DNA of 64,000 nucleotides, taken from Enoplolaimus lenunculus (Eukaryota; Nematoda; Enoplea; Enoplida; Thoracostomopsidae). Under the pieces are notes generated by a model that was not told the DNA's origin, ran no database searches, and worked only from the letters and a program-made list of their open reading frames with translations. Numbering within the stretch: position 1 is the first letter of the stretch; each line of letters starts with the position of its first letter. Shown piece by piece: positions 35,801 to 47,700 of this stretch. Made by a program: the position numbers and the translations under genes. The stretch is taken from the NCBI GenBank assembly GCA_030248215.1, contig JASANG010000896.1, positions 124,001 to 188,000 on the forward strand. The letters are read 5' to 3'.

Positions 35801-36943
35801 GGTTTCGTTTCCGAACTCATATTAATCAAATGGTCACCAAGACGTGTTTGAGACAAAATCGATTGCAGGCTTTGGAATACAGTGATATGCTGAAAACTGT
35901 GGTAAACGGGAACAAATTTTACGGAACCATCTGGTTGTCTTCTGTTTTCGAACTGAGAGTTTATATCAATTTGCTGTGGTTTGATTGCTCCTTTTGCCGA
36001 CTGAAGAAAACGATCCTGAGAATACATTGAATCCAGAAACTTGAGAGGTGATCTAAGGCAAGATAAATCACTTTTGAGCTCACTCGGAAATTCCAATTGA
36101 TGTGCACAGAATGCATTTTCAACGGACCGCGTTACACCAGTAACAATCGTATCGCATGCGTCATTCACAAGTTGTAACATATCTTGTGTTGAAGATACCG
36201 ACGTACGGGAGTTAGCTCTTAACTTTGCGATTACTTTGACACCTGCCATAATATAAAACATCGGAATTAGTTTTCCTAACTCAACTCCAGAATTCATCAC
36301 TATTAGTAAAAATGGATGTCTCAAGACAAAAACAACCGTTACGCTTACCGTATTCTAATGTTCTAGATTAAGTACACGATGACACGAGTATTTTGATTAA
36401 GTCAAATTCAAAGTGTATCAGATTTCTCAAATTAACACTTGATTCTTTCCTGTGTTAGACAATTAACTCGCGTAGAATTTTTGCACGCCAAACGCAGAGA
36501 CAAATTATACGAGTGCATAGCGCATATATCATTCTACTTGTTTAAAGTTATTTACCTATTGATTCGATTAGTTGCGGTATCGTTGGCTGCTTTTCGTTGC
36601 AAATGTTGGGATCCGATGTTCCCTCTAGCAGTTGATTGTTTGATTCGATACTAACGTTAGCATCATGATCGCCGTCATCTAGAGATCGATAACCAATGCT
36701 GGACAAATCTGATCCGTCGTCTTTTGATTTGCGATGTTTAACAGGACCATAGTTATGCCGTTGTAAAAAGTGTCGTTTGTACGAATGTATACTCGTGTGC
36801 CTATGTTGACAGTTCTGTGCGGGACAAGAGAATGGAACAGTCGCTCGATTTCCATGGCCGCGGTAGTGTTTAGCCAGCTTGTAAGCTGGCATATAACCTT
36901 CGCACACAGGACAACTCACCAAAATTGATAAAGTTTCAGACAT
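29884..36943 (-). CDS. Spliced gene with two C2H2 fingers, TNP2-like middle and SAMD3-like C-terminal half (transposon-derived type)
   Basis: Proposed exons (minus): 36943-36556, 36299-35762, 35408-34859, 33461 or 33451-33365, 33096-32758, 32525-32309, 31826-31723, 30555-29884. Split codons match at each junction except 34859 to 33461; using the in-frame acceptor at 33451 gives 964 codons plus stop. The start ATG at 36943 is the first in frame. Fingers: C11-C14-H26-H30 and C40-C45-H58-H63. The third exon has YYDDLEINNPLGG...YKLG and DNLARHTIFGMVESF...CEFC, a pattern I know from many invertebrate transposase-derived proteins. Downstream exons (GHSIVTHFPLLRD, LPYIVHGRNNK, HGLEVVYSMFHVLNLEYP) recall SAMD3-like proteins. 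It could be two adjacent genes. Role unknown; a TE-derived or domesticated gene is likely. Confidence 0.65.
30764..31612. mobile_element. Foldback MITE inside the last intron, rich in ATATCATATGATAT palindromes
   Basis: The left arm (GTTATAACCGGGACAG..., GTCTGCTAACAGAC) pairs with the right arm (GTCTACTAGCAGAC..., TACCCTGTTGTAAT) over about 75 bp with mismatches. The interior repeats GAATATCATATGATATTC-type palindromes at least five times (near 30905, 30937, 31165, 31190 and 31455). A GACCCGAATAAGAGGG end from another family lies at 31246-31262. Confidence 0.6.
33584..33989. mobile_element. CAGGGTGTAA-ended hAT-like MITE in an intron
   Basis: The left end CAGGGTGTAAACGG (33584) and right end CCGGTTACACCCTG (33989) are inverted. 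Sub-terminal AACGGAAACGGAAA / CGGAAACGGAAACTGG words repeat. It lies in the 1.4-kb intron where the exon join of the minus-strand gene is uncertain, so it may have displaced or replaced an exon. Confidence 0.6.
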
Positions 36944-38096
36944 TTTTATTTGCAGAAACACTACACAATATAATGCTACTTTCCGACACAAGTAACCGAC
37001 ATTTTCACCTTTAGAGTCAACACACTTAACTTCCACACAGTCTATGCTGTGACAATACCGAAAATAGCTGTAGTTCTACTACACCGTCGTAATAGCGTAA
37101 ATTATTGAAGAGCAAACAAAAACAAATCATACAGCGCCAGAACCTAGCTATGTGATCTGTGTTCAAACGTTGTTTTGTGTATCATCATGTAATGCAACAA
37201 AAACTATAAATCTGCGTGCAAAATCAAGATATATCTCGCTGAGCTTAGCGTATATCATTTCGACAACAGCAATTTATATCTTGTTTCAATAATTTATATA
37301 AGGTATATGCATTAGGTTCTAAAATAATTTCAATTGAACAATAGTTAATATTTAGTGGTCAACTATATAAAGCTTACATCTGCGGTGTAACAATTTGGCT
37401 CCAGAAATTTGCCAAGAGCAAGTTATCTCTTTCAAGCTTAGAGATAGGTACAATATAAGCAAATTAAAATAATGCGAACAGGACCAGAGACTTGCTGCAT
37501 ACACGATTTCGAACAGGTATAGCTTTTGGCTAATGGATTCCAATTCAAAAATGTTTCCCGCTTTCTTTACTCTCACTTGCAATCACGTTCAGTTAAATGC
37601 AACCATATATTTAAACATGTGCCACCTGGTTAAATTTAGGGACCAAATAGCAAAACATTTTCACCAACTCCGGGCAAACAATACTATCTTTTTAGGCTGA
37701 GTTACCTATCATGCCCAACTCTCACTTCTGCTCAAATTGATATTTTTAAAAATAGTTTTTTCGCAAGCCACGTTCAACGGATCAGGCCCCCACCTACCGA
37801 GAAATTTTGGATCCGCAGTCGTTTGCTAAACTTTTCACCTCATTTATCTAATGACTGCTCTTTTATTTGCGCGGGTTTCCGATACCTACTGACAACTCTG
37901 ATGCTCAATATTCAAACACTGCTTAAATTAAAATTACATATAATTTTTAAGTAAAACGTTTGCTTAAAAACGAACAACATTAATTTTACTTAATTATACA
38001 ATATCAGTAAACATGTACTTAACATTCAGTAAAATAAGGCGTAAAACTAAATCAGCAGAATAATGCTAAGTCATTTTCAGTAAAATGTTTTTGCAG
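36944..38096. other. 5' flank of the minus-strand finger gene
   Basis: Contains the possible 5' UTR and promoter of the gene starting at 36943; in-frame sequence continues open to about 37036 without an ATG. The rest is AT-rich. At 37890-38090 TTAAAATTAC and CAGTAAAAT words recur, perhaps a worn MITE. No TATA box can be assigned with confidence. Confidence 0.35.
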
Positions 38097-38147
38097 AGTA
38101 GGTCTCAGGGGAAATAGAAAATATTCATGTGAGAAAGGGTTAACTTC
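38097..38147. mobile_element. Solo right end of an array unit
   Basis: GTAGGTCTCAGGGGAAATAG continues as in the array units and ends ATGTGAGAAAGGG followed by TTAA, 9 kb away from the array. It shows that the unit's right end is also dispersed. The left part is missing. Confidence 0.7.
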
Positions 38148-38474
38148 CGAGGAATCGTTATGCATTTCTACATCTTCATTTTGCTTTGCTTTGCTTTATT
38201 TTTCCTCAGGCGTTCTTGTGTCATCAGAAACCATATTCATAGCGTTTGAATTCATATTTTCACTGCAATTAATCATAGGCTCTTGAACAGCACCATATAG
38301 TAAACTGACAGTTTTAAGGTGCATATATTCAACATGTGCTATGACATTTCCATAGCACCGACACCCGGATTGCCTAAAACCGACAGTCTGCCCTGTATCG
38401 ACAGCTCTCGTTTCGCTTACGTATATGTAAATATATAATGCCGTATAGCAACGAAATAGACAACTAGAACTAGT

Positions 38475-39915
38475 GATGGGCATCGGATATTTTTTCATAT
38501 CCGGATATCCGGCAATTCTTGCCGGATATTTATCCGGATATCCCAAATGAAATTTTCTATTTCGGATGTCCGAAACTCGATTTTGTGTTTTTTGAGATTC
38601 CGAACCTCAATTTTCGTTTCTTAAGCACTTGTTTTAACTTGTTGCTGTAAAGGAAGTCAAATTGATATGAGTATAAAAGATACAATTCTGAAAATCGGTA
38701 TTTATTATGCCAGTACTGTAGCGACCCGAATGAGAGGGGGTACCCATTTTGAGTCTCAATCAATAGGAGTCCGTATTCCTAATACGAGTCCGTTAGTGTA
38801 TATAGTCCCTAAACCCTAATTATAGTCCATAAATGTTAATTATTCCTATTTGTAGCGCATAAATGACTCCAGAACCAAATAAAGGTGAGTTCAAAACTTT
38901 GAAGCGTACTTAATTTTTAAAAGTACGTTCCTAATAATAACCTTGCATTATGGCTAAAGCTTTTGATACAAGGCAAATAAACATTCAATTCAAGGGTTAG
39001 TTACAATACCGGATATGTGTAACGAAGTGTGGCGGAGGACGGGATAAAAATAAATAACAGTCCGTAACCGAATAACAAGGGGGTACCCTGTGGAGAGGTC
39101 AAATAAGTATCAGTCCACCCTCTTATTCGGGTCACTCCCTAGTCACTACAGCACCTCAATACCTCTGGGTATTCAGTTTAGAAGATTGCTACAGACTACT
39201 AAATAAATACTTGCGTTGACAACTTAAAATTGAGTTGATTTGGCTTGTCCTTTGCCTTTAAACCACTGCAATAGAGATTCCATCGAATATAACCCTTCCC
39301 TCGAACTATATATACTTGAATCGTTTTAGTTACAAGAACAAACAACCAGATTGAAATACACTTACGCTAAGTCGTACAAACATCAGCACATGTTATTTAT
39401 TCTGGTGTCGCGCTTTTAGCAGCGGATCCAGAAATTTGAAGTGCAATTTTTCTCCAAAAAATTTTCTTAGCGGGAAAATTATAAGGAGGACCCTATTTTA
39501 TAACGAAAGTATTATGATGCGAGGACAAATTGTAAGGTAATGAATGACCATATCATTTTATCTCAAAAAGGCATTTGGGGAGTGGGGACAAATTGTAAGG
39601 CAGGGGTCCTTAGTCATTTTTCTTATCTGGACCGGATGTCCGGTGTTCATCTGTAGTCTATATTATACTGTTCTCAGTAAACTTGCTATCATCATTCTCG
39701 CATGGAACAATTATGCAAGAATGTGGTTTAATATTCTGACTGAGGTTTGGATACAGAATTTTTTCGTCAGCTCCAGCTACTTTGGTGGTGAATCCATGCA
39801 AATTATTCCAAAAAAATTTAGACAAAAGCATTTCGGATATCTGGATATCCGGATACACGTTTCATTTCGGATACATATCCGGATATTTTTCATATCCGCA
39901 TATCCGCTGCCCATC
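38475..39915. mobile_element. 1.44-kb element with GATGGGCA...CATATCCGGATAT ends
   Basis: The left end GATGGGCATCGGATAT and right end ATATCCGCTGCCCATC are inverted with two or three mismatches. Behind each lie multiple TATCCGGATATCC palindromes. No transposase was recognised. It contains a second, nested element. A hAT-like affinity is a guess from its short TIRs. Confidence 0.6.
38716..39152. mobile_element. Nested element with CTGTAG...GACCCGAAT ends
   Basis: The left end has GACCCGAATGAGAGGGGGTA and the right end CCACCCTCTTATTCGGGTC then GTCACTACAG, inverted with a short internal offset. It lies wholly within the 38475-39915 element, so it is the later insertion. The same end word appears alone at 31246-31262. 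Confidence 0.55.
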
Positions 39916-40297
39916 TATAACCAGAACCCATTTTTTTCTTTGAACACTTTTACAAAACAATTATGACAAATAGCAGCAACTGTAACATGGATTGCACCAT
40001 ACGATTTCTAACAACAACCGTACTTAATAATCAGCACGCATATATTCCATTATTTTTGGCAAACAAGTCTAGCAATAAAAATGACTCCGAGTTTTTTCCC
40101 GCCGCAGTTTTCATGCTCCCATATAAGACTGTCTCCCCACATTATACCCAGAAATTTCCAGACCTATCTTCTCTGTAATAAACTCCGCATTGTCGACAAA
40201 TACCGCGCTTGCCAACTTGTTTTTGGTGTTACACTACTTCGTGACTCCTCTTGATCTGACTTGAGCGGCGACGGGTTTAAGTGAGGACTCACCTTCT

Positions 40298-42030
40298 TCA
40301 TACGTTTGAGGGCATTTTGGGCAGCTGGGGTGCCTGCGAATGCGGGCGTAGCAAAACTTTGAAACGATTTCTGCCGTCTAGATTTTCAACATTGGTAGCG
40401 CTATCAGAAGGCGCATTCGCGGAGCTTTTGCTAATAGCCCCTGCAGACGATTCCGGATGTGGTTGCATTGGTGCCATGTTTTGCACATTGAGCTCAATGG
40501 AGTATGCGGAGTCTGATCGGTCGATATCAGCCGAAATGTTGCAATCGGGATCGTCGCTACACGAATTCAAACAAATTTCTTGACCAACCGGAATGTTTTC
40601 CTGAAAATGAAGATTCACTGCTTCCTCAAAGCTTCGTCGCTTGCTTGTTCGGGTTCCTCTAAACCACAGCTAGCACTGTCGCCAATGCTGGTTTGCTCGG
40701 TTTCACGTGATTTTCTTTCGCAGTTACTAACAATTTCGCACTATTGTGACTGCTGTGTCCATCAAGCAGTAGTGCTACACGCTCGTTTTGTTCGCGCGGC
40801 GATAAAAATTTCACAAAATGTTCAAACCATTTTCGAAACATGTCTTTATCAATCCAACCTGATTTCGAACATATCAGCAACGGGCCAGTGGAAAATTGAT
40901 GAGTAAATTCGTTATCCCGGGATACCCTACTACCCTTAAATATGACCACGAGGGGCACGAAGTAGCCAACGGCGTTGCAGCACCAAACAATAGTAGTAGT
41001 TGAACCTCTTTCCGCGAAAACAATAGTTTGAACTAATTTCGAACCTTTTTCCGCGACTACTCTTTCTGGCTCATTACCTATTTAAACTCGCGTTTCATCA
41101 ACATTAAAAATTCTGTACGGTTTATTTTTTACGTCATATCGTTTGAGCAGTTCGTCAAGCTGCTGGAAAAACTGTTTAATCGACTTTCGTCCATCCCCAA
41201 TGCTCTATTCAAAGAACAGTTTGTGGGTTTCCGCACACTATAATTGATGTGGTTCTTTTGAAACGACGACCACCATTTCCAACCGTCCAATTTTGTGCGA
41301 TTATTAAATTGGTGTTTTATAAGATTTGACTCACAGTAGTCATAAACCAGTCACGGTACATCGTCCATTGTCATGGGAAATCCGTTTCTTTGGCGGCCCT
41401 TTATGAGTTCTACTAGCTTGAGTTCATCGCCTTGAGATAATGTTCGTTTCCTGCCCGCCAAGTGTTTGTAGCATTCTGCACCAAACGCAATCCACCTGAC
41501 TCTGAGTATACTTTTAGGAACGCCAAAATGCTTTGCCAGCGTTTGAAGCCCGAAGAATTTTCCTAAAATGTGGTCGCAAAATCAAATCAAATAACACACT
41601 TTTAGGTTTAACATGTTTTAGAAAATTGTATGAATTCAACACCTCTCAAACTTAACCAAGACGTTATTGAACTCAGTTTAACATTTTATCTGCAATTATT
41701 ATTCCAATTATGCAAATATAACATACGATATTGATAATTTATAACCACAACGCTTTAGCTGCCAAACTACAAAAAGAAATCATACATTCACAATCGGAAT
41801 ATGAATCCAGCACCTTTTTAATTCCCACACCAACAATAACAAAACTTGCCAAGTGCGGCTTCCCGTGACGAATTTGAATCCAAAATATGCTCAGGAAGCT
41901 TTGATTTAACGGCAGCCGTCAGTTCGTTCAATGCCGTTTCCATCATTTGTTCAGTCCAAATTTGCCGACGTTTTTTAGGAATACTTGCTGATCCACTGCT
42001 AGTTGGGCTTGGTTGCTCCTTATGACTATG
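40298..42030 (-). pseudogene. pogo/Tigger-like (CENP-B-type) transposase relic
   Basis: Minus strand, in order: a basic PKKRRQIWTEQMMETALNEL helix-turn-helix start (about 42000-41890); HFGVPKSILRVRW; RTLSQGDELKLVELIKGR; the CENP-B-type WKWWSSFQKNH; FNVDET (first acidic residue); and FAERGSTTTIVWCCNAVG then SGWIDKDMFRKWFEHF and LLLDGHSSH (second acidic residue). The third acidic block (QPLD) is not found after ENHVKPSKP. In-frame stops occur within the DDVP and NVDETRV regions, with a frameshift near 41185. The Ser/Asn-rich C-terminus is 40618-40298. The protein would nick DNA at TA targets if intact; this copy cannot. Confidence 0.8.
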
Positions 42031-44722
42031 CAGATGAAGGTTTACGAGCCAGAGGTAAATTACTTGTCCTTTTCCTGGACTTAACTGTTAATTTAATTTG
42101 AGCCATCTGTAAATTTTACGTTAAAAGAAATAAATTTTGAAGTTTTGTTTCGTACACGTAACGCAATGACAGACAGTTGCTGTTAGAAACGTTTGCAGCA
42201 TGAGCACTGTTATGTTTAGCAGAGTTAGATAAGCAGAAGTTCGAGCACAAGCTCATTTTTATGTCTACAAACAAGCAGTATATTAAGTTGATCGTTAAAT
42301 TTCATTTTAAACAGCCAAATTTTGAACGGGGTAAATACAATTAATTTTGCAACGCTCTTCTGAATTCCTTAGTTGTGTATTTCCTAGTATCGACGCTTTA
42401 CACTTAATCATTACAAAGGTCTATTTACAAATGACATCATATCAAGCCGACATCACGAACATCTAGCTATTTATTACGCAGGAATTCTTGAAAAAAACCG
42501 CATTGCTCTAGCTAGCTTGAAAACAAATATATAAAATAGTCGTTCGTAGTGTCGATATTAGGATAGTGCCGATACAAGGAAGGTTTACTATACATTGATC
42601 AAAATATAGGATTCATATCGCTAAGCAACTTTCAATTCCTTCTATTTTGAACAAAACCGCATGATTTGTCAAATCGTGTAATGCCAAAAGTTACCGGCTT
42701 TTTGAACAACAGCAGTATAATGACCTCGTTGAGCTCGACTAAATCCCTTCTACTCTCTTGCCCATCACTGCACAACTTTGGTATGTATAGACGGTATCCA
42801 AACCCAATGCATTGCTAAATTCAAACCTCAAAAGCGAAAAACTAAAACCATCGTAGGAATACAGACCATTGCAAAAACAAATGTTTTTGCAAAACAGATC
42901 CACGAAATTATAGATTTTAACCTCGGTTTCCCACAACATACGTTGACAATGGTATAAAAAGCGGCCGTAAAAGGGAACCACGCTGCTAAAACAAACAAAC
43001 CCTATAAACATAACTAATCTGAATAATTTTGTGGCGTCTGCGCTCTGCGTCAAAACAGGACACATTCTGTTTATGCAAATATCTCTGAAACATCGGTCCA
43101 TGTAATGAACAGGGCCGGAACGTTTCCCGGCGGGACTGTAATAGAGTAAAATTAAGCTTTAGACTATTTTTTGCTGCATAGTCTAAGGCTTTGGCTCAGG
43201 TTTAGGTATAGGCTTCAACCGAAGACACTTCGATATTAACCAAGAACAAAAATTTATTAATTTTTTCTTTAACCAATGTGCTCAACAATGTCACATTGAA
43301 TCAAAATATATGAATCAAAGCATTGCGTAATGCAATTTCCACAATATGATGCGTGCACCAGGTGACTTTTGAGGGTTCAGTGTGATAAAAACTGAAGCTT
43401 GGCTTTTTGGCTTCAGTTTCTAGCACACTTGAACAACCTTCATGGCTAGCTATCATCAAATAGAAACCAGTTTCTGACTGAAATAATGCTTTATTGTGCA
43501 CTACATCATTTTTGTATTCCATGGTGTTCATTACACAGAACCTTTTTTGAGCGTTGGTGTGCTGGACACAGAACACACTGAAGCTTTTTAAGCGTCAGTG
43601 TGCCGCGCACTGAAGCCAAAAAGTTCATTGCTCATCACACAACCCCCTCAAAAGTCGCCTGATGTACGCATATTGTAGCAATTGCATAAGCAACTTTGGC
43701 CAATAACTTTACATGACCCGTACAAACCAATTCTTTTTCGTGGCTTTGGACCCTTTCTTTATACCGCCAAAACCAATGCTACGTTTAGGGCTGTAACTTC
43801 AAATTTAAGCATATTTGTAAGTTTAAATTTAAGCATAAAAATAAGCGTTAATGTTAAGCCTAGGCGTCTAAACCTTAATCCAGCTTTATTGCAGCCGTGC
43901 GAGAAAACAAAACGGCTCCAAAAGTAATATGGGCACCGACAAGCATAATCTTTAATATTTAAAACCTTCCATAGTAGGTTAACGCTACGAAAAACCAGAC
44001 AACTTAACGAGAAAAGGTAATGCACGATTGAACTCAATTCCATTATGGTTACAAACCTGGCCTAACTTCTACAATAAATGTAACTACGTTTCGCATTTGT
44101 TGCATTTATAAATCAGAGCCGACGTTGACCTTCCGTCTTGCTAAAACGTTATGTAGAAGACATTCGGAATCGTAAACAAAAAACTTCTATGTTTTTCAGC
44201 TCCAATGGTACCCTCGTGATTCATTGCGTCTATGGGCGCACAAATAACAGAACTTTCGGCATTTCGATAACAAAAATAGATACCGATTTATAACGCAATC
44301 GGATATCCGGTATTTTTCCTAAGCAAAATTCATTAAAACCACTTTATTGTATGCCTACCAAAACAATTTCAGCTGTTTCTGAAGTCGATCATGATAATTA
44401 TAGAAGTCTACCGTTTGCGAGACAGGAAGTAATATTAGGATTATATTTGGCCTACGTCTAAGTTTGTACGATGGGGGCAAGCCCCTATATATTATATTAT
44501 ATAACATCAGTGTCTGACACTGTAATCGCATCCGTTATGCCCCAAATATAGACACAGAAATTTCTGCAGAAATATTGTGTAACAAATAGCAAATCACAGA
44601 CGCAAACCGTTAAGCATGCACGTCTAACAAATCCATGACTCTCAAGCATCCAGGATTTCATTTCAAAAACTAAAATATTCGAGTTAACACCATCATTACT
44701 CCCTCGGAACAACAGAAAAGCA
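42031..44722. other. Repeat-rich interval between the pogo relic and the 16-exon gene
   Basis: Holds a foldback at 43322-43690, two pieces of the GCTTAGGCTT/AAGCCTAAGC repeat (43140-43215 and 43790-43930) and AT-rich DNA. A 120-residue frame at 42739-43101 (minus), with a hydrophobic stretch FIGFVCFSSVV, has no splice context or resemblance I can name and is probably chance. Confidence 0.4.
43322..43690. mobile_element. Foldback MITE with CTTTTGAGGG arms
   Basis: The left arm (ATTGCGTAATGCAATTTCC, CAGGTGACTTTTGAGGG, GGCTTTTTGGCTTCAGT) and right arm (ACTGAAGCCAAAAAG, CCCTCAAAAGTCGCCTG, GCAATTGCATAAGCAAC) are reverse complements with scattered mismatches over about 85 bp. It has no coding content; the frame reading through it is a shadow. 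Confidence 0.65.
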
Positions 44723-47700
44723 TCACCAAAAACTATCGGTTTTACATGCATTTCCAGCGGTCGTTGCCACCGCGAGCTTTTGTTTAATATCTTTAGGATT
44801 CATAAATACAGACAACGCGGGTGCAATTGTTCTTTGGGATTCGCTGGGCTGTGGAAGTATCACTCTAGGCCGAGTAAGACACGTGAAATTCGGTCTGCGA
44901 AATAACTGTGACTGGATTGCTAAAGCTTGTGGTCCGTGCCGAGTTCTTTGTTGGTCATTTTCTGTAATTTCCGCTGCACGAGCCTGAGGTTGGCATTGCG
45001 ACTGCTGCTGTATCCTTGAATCGCCAACAAAAACTGTTGCGTCTGAAGAAATCCTATCTAGCGGTGTTGCCCGGGGAGCATTTAGCAAAGACGGTGCTCG
45101 AAATCCTGCCGGTATTACCGGAGCTCTGAGTATGGGCGTCTGTAGTAGACCAGATCGTGGAACAGTGGGTGCTGCATCAGGATCGGGTTTAATATTGAGT
45201 GCAGCAGCGAGAAAATTTTGCGGTCTCAGAAGTGCGGTGTCAGGTGGAGCTAACAGCGCTGAATTTTGTTTGTGACGAAGCGTTTCCGTGTATTTTTGAC
45301 GTAGCTTTTCATTTAAATCAAGTAGCGAATCGCTTAGTTGTGACGGTGGGGGTTCAATTTGCGCTGGTTGACCAGTGCTGTTGAGAGATTCACTACGGAT
45401 TACAGCGTTAAGCCCGTTTGGAGTTGCAAACAACGACTTGATTGAAGCAACGTTCTGAGATTTGCTGGTTGCCTTCAAAAACAAATCATGAATGCATTTA
45501 AAAAATTGACGGCTCTTGAGCAATTTACTTCACATTTACGCTTCGACTTAAGAAAAGGCTTACATAAGCGTAAGCCTAAGTTTTCATGTAAAACTAAGTC
45601 TTAACCTTATCTGAGGAAAGTGTACAAGAACCAGAGTCACTGCTACACACGTGCATGCACAGTTACCTGCAGTGTGTATAATTTTAAAGACATAATCGTT
45701 TAATCAGACGCATAGATTTAAGACCAGCAGTCCTTGCAATCTTGAAATGCAGATAAGAAAGATTTTTCTTTGAAAGCTTGCACGAAACCAAAAAGGACAC
45801 CTTTGCACATAGCAACCACTAAATAATTTTCACCTGTACCTACAGTTTATTTATGTTGGATGCATTGTAAAATAAATCTATAAGAGAAATTGAAAAAAAT
45901 CCATACATGTTTGACGTAAACCAACTCTTCCTTCTATGGTTAATTTTAAGGCTGTGTCACTATTTCATGTCTGTAGCATCGAGTTCGTTTGTTAATCTGT
46001 GAATATCGTTTCAGGTGCGTCTGATCTGCAAAGCACAGCTTCCCCCAAAGCGGGTTTTTTCAACATCATTGACATAGAGACCGGTTGCAACTGGATATCC
46101 GGTTCCGATTTAATATCCGGTAAAAACCGGTGCCCGTATCCGGTATAAACTTACCGGATACCGTATTTACGGTTATGGTTCCGACTAAATACCATGTAAT
46201 GCTCTAAACAAGTGGACGTGTTTAACATCTTGCTGTGATTACCTTTCTGTGGGTTTAAAGTTCTTATGTTTTCCACAAACTGAAATAAAATGAAAAATCA
46301 AAGGTAGCAATTAAGTTTAATTCAGTAAATACTTTTGAGCAATAAAATTACTTTCAACAGTGCTCATATTTACATGCTATATTAGGTAATATCCGGTGTC
46401 GGTTACCGTAAAAAAATTTAATATCCGGCTGCGGTTGCGGTGTCCAGCAAACAGAGGTGGTTACAGAGACGGGGGCGACCCCCCCTCGGAATTTTAGACA
46501 AGCGGCAAAATTTTTTAGACTAATTGCGATTTTATTACATGGCCTAAAATATAAAAAATAAAATCTAACTGACCACTCGTTCTCGAAGAAAATCGTGGGA
46601 CCGCCAATGCCGGCAAAGCAAGATTAGGCCGCACTTTGCTTAAAGGGTCCCGGCAAAAATTTAGCGTAGGGCCCAGTGAAACCTCAACCTTATTTGCTAC
46701 CGAAAGAAATCTTGCACAGCCATCACCGGCACCTCATTACCTTGTTGACGGTGGCTTGCTTTTTACGCTGTTTATAACGCTTTAGCGCATCTGACAACGC
46801 ATTTGTGAGATCATCTGCTTGTGCGTCATCATTGCCACCATTAGCCGATTCCATTTGAGTTGTCTATAAAAAATTGAAGAACTTACAGACTTGTAATAAG
46901 TACAGTTGCATCCGGGTCAGGAAATTCTGGGCGAACTTCTCCCAGCCCGGCTTTGCGTTTTGAGCGATTTCGTTTCAATATTAAACGATGCAACTAATAA
47001 TCAATAGGTCTACCTTTTGATAACAAAATGGACAGATCAATTATTTTTTCGAATGTCGTTCAACGATTGATATTATAGAGATTTGTTTCAGTTCATGCAC
47101 AATGCATGCCAAAAAGTATTTTCAACGGTCTTCAATACAAACCCAGGGTGAAATCCCGCTGATCAAATTAAATGCTGAATTTATGCAAATTATGGGCCTG
47201 TCTTATGTGCGGACAGATTTGTTTTATGATCTTGAGCAAGCATCCGCACCTCTACAACCTATAGCTTTCCCAGGCCAAGGGGGCCACGGTTTCAAAATGA
47301 TTTACAGTTGTAGCTGTTCAAATTTGTTTCGTATAAAACAAAAATATAACAACACTTATTCTAAGAGATGATTTTTTTGGCTTTGCCCACAACACAAAGT
47401 GGCCCCAGCACCCTCCGGCCCCAGTCCAGGGACGCCTCTACTACAATATCTAATTAAATGTCGGTTCCTTGAAGCCGATTCCTTTTCCAACTTTTGATAC
47501 TAGGCAGCGCTAACCGTTCTCGTTTCCACGTAAAGGACAGGACAGACGAATACCAAGAGATATTAAACCATAACTGTGCTAGAAACAGACGTAACGTAAT
47601 AACTTACCAATGCATCGCTAAGCAACATATGTAGCTTCCCTTTTCTTCCAAGAATCTAAATTAGTAATACGCAAATAATGAAGGAAACCGATCAATATGA

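Noticed and set aside
42739-43101. 120-residue minus-strand frame with a possible membrane segment
   Set aside because: No homology recognised, no splice or promoter context, and the length is possible by chance in this much sequence.
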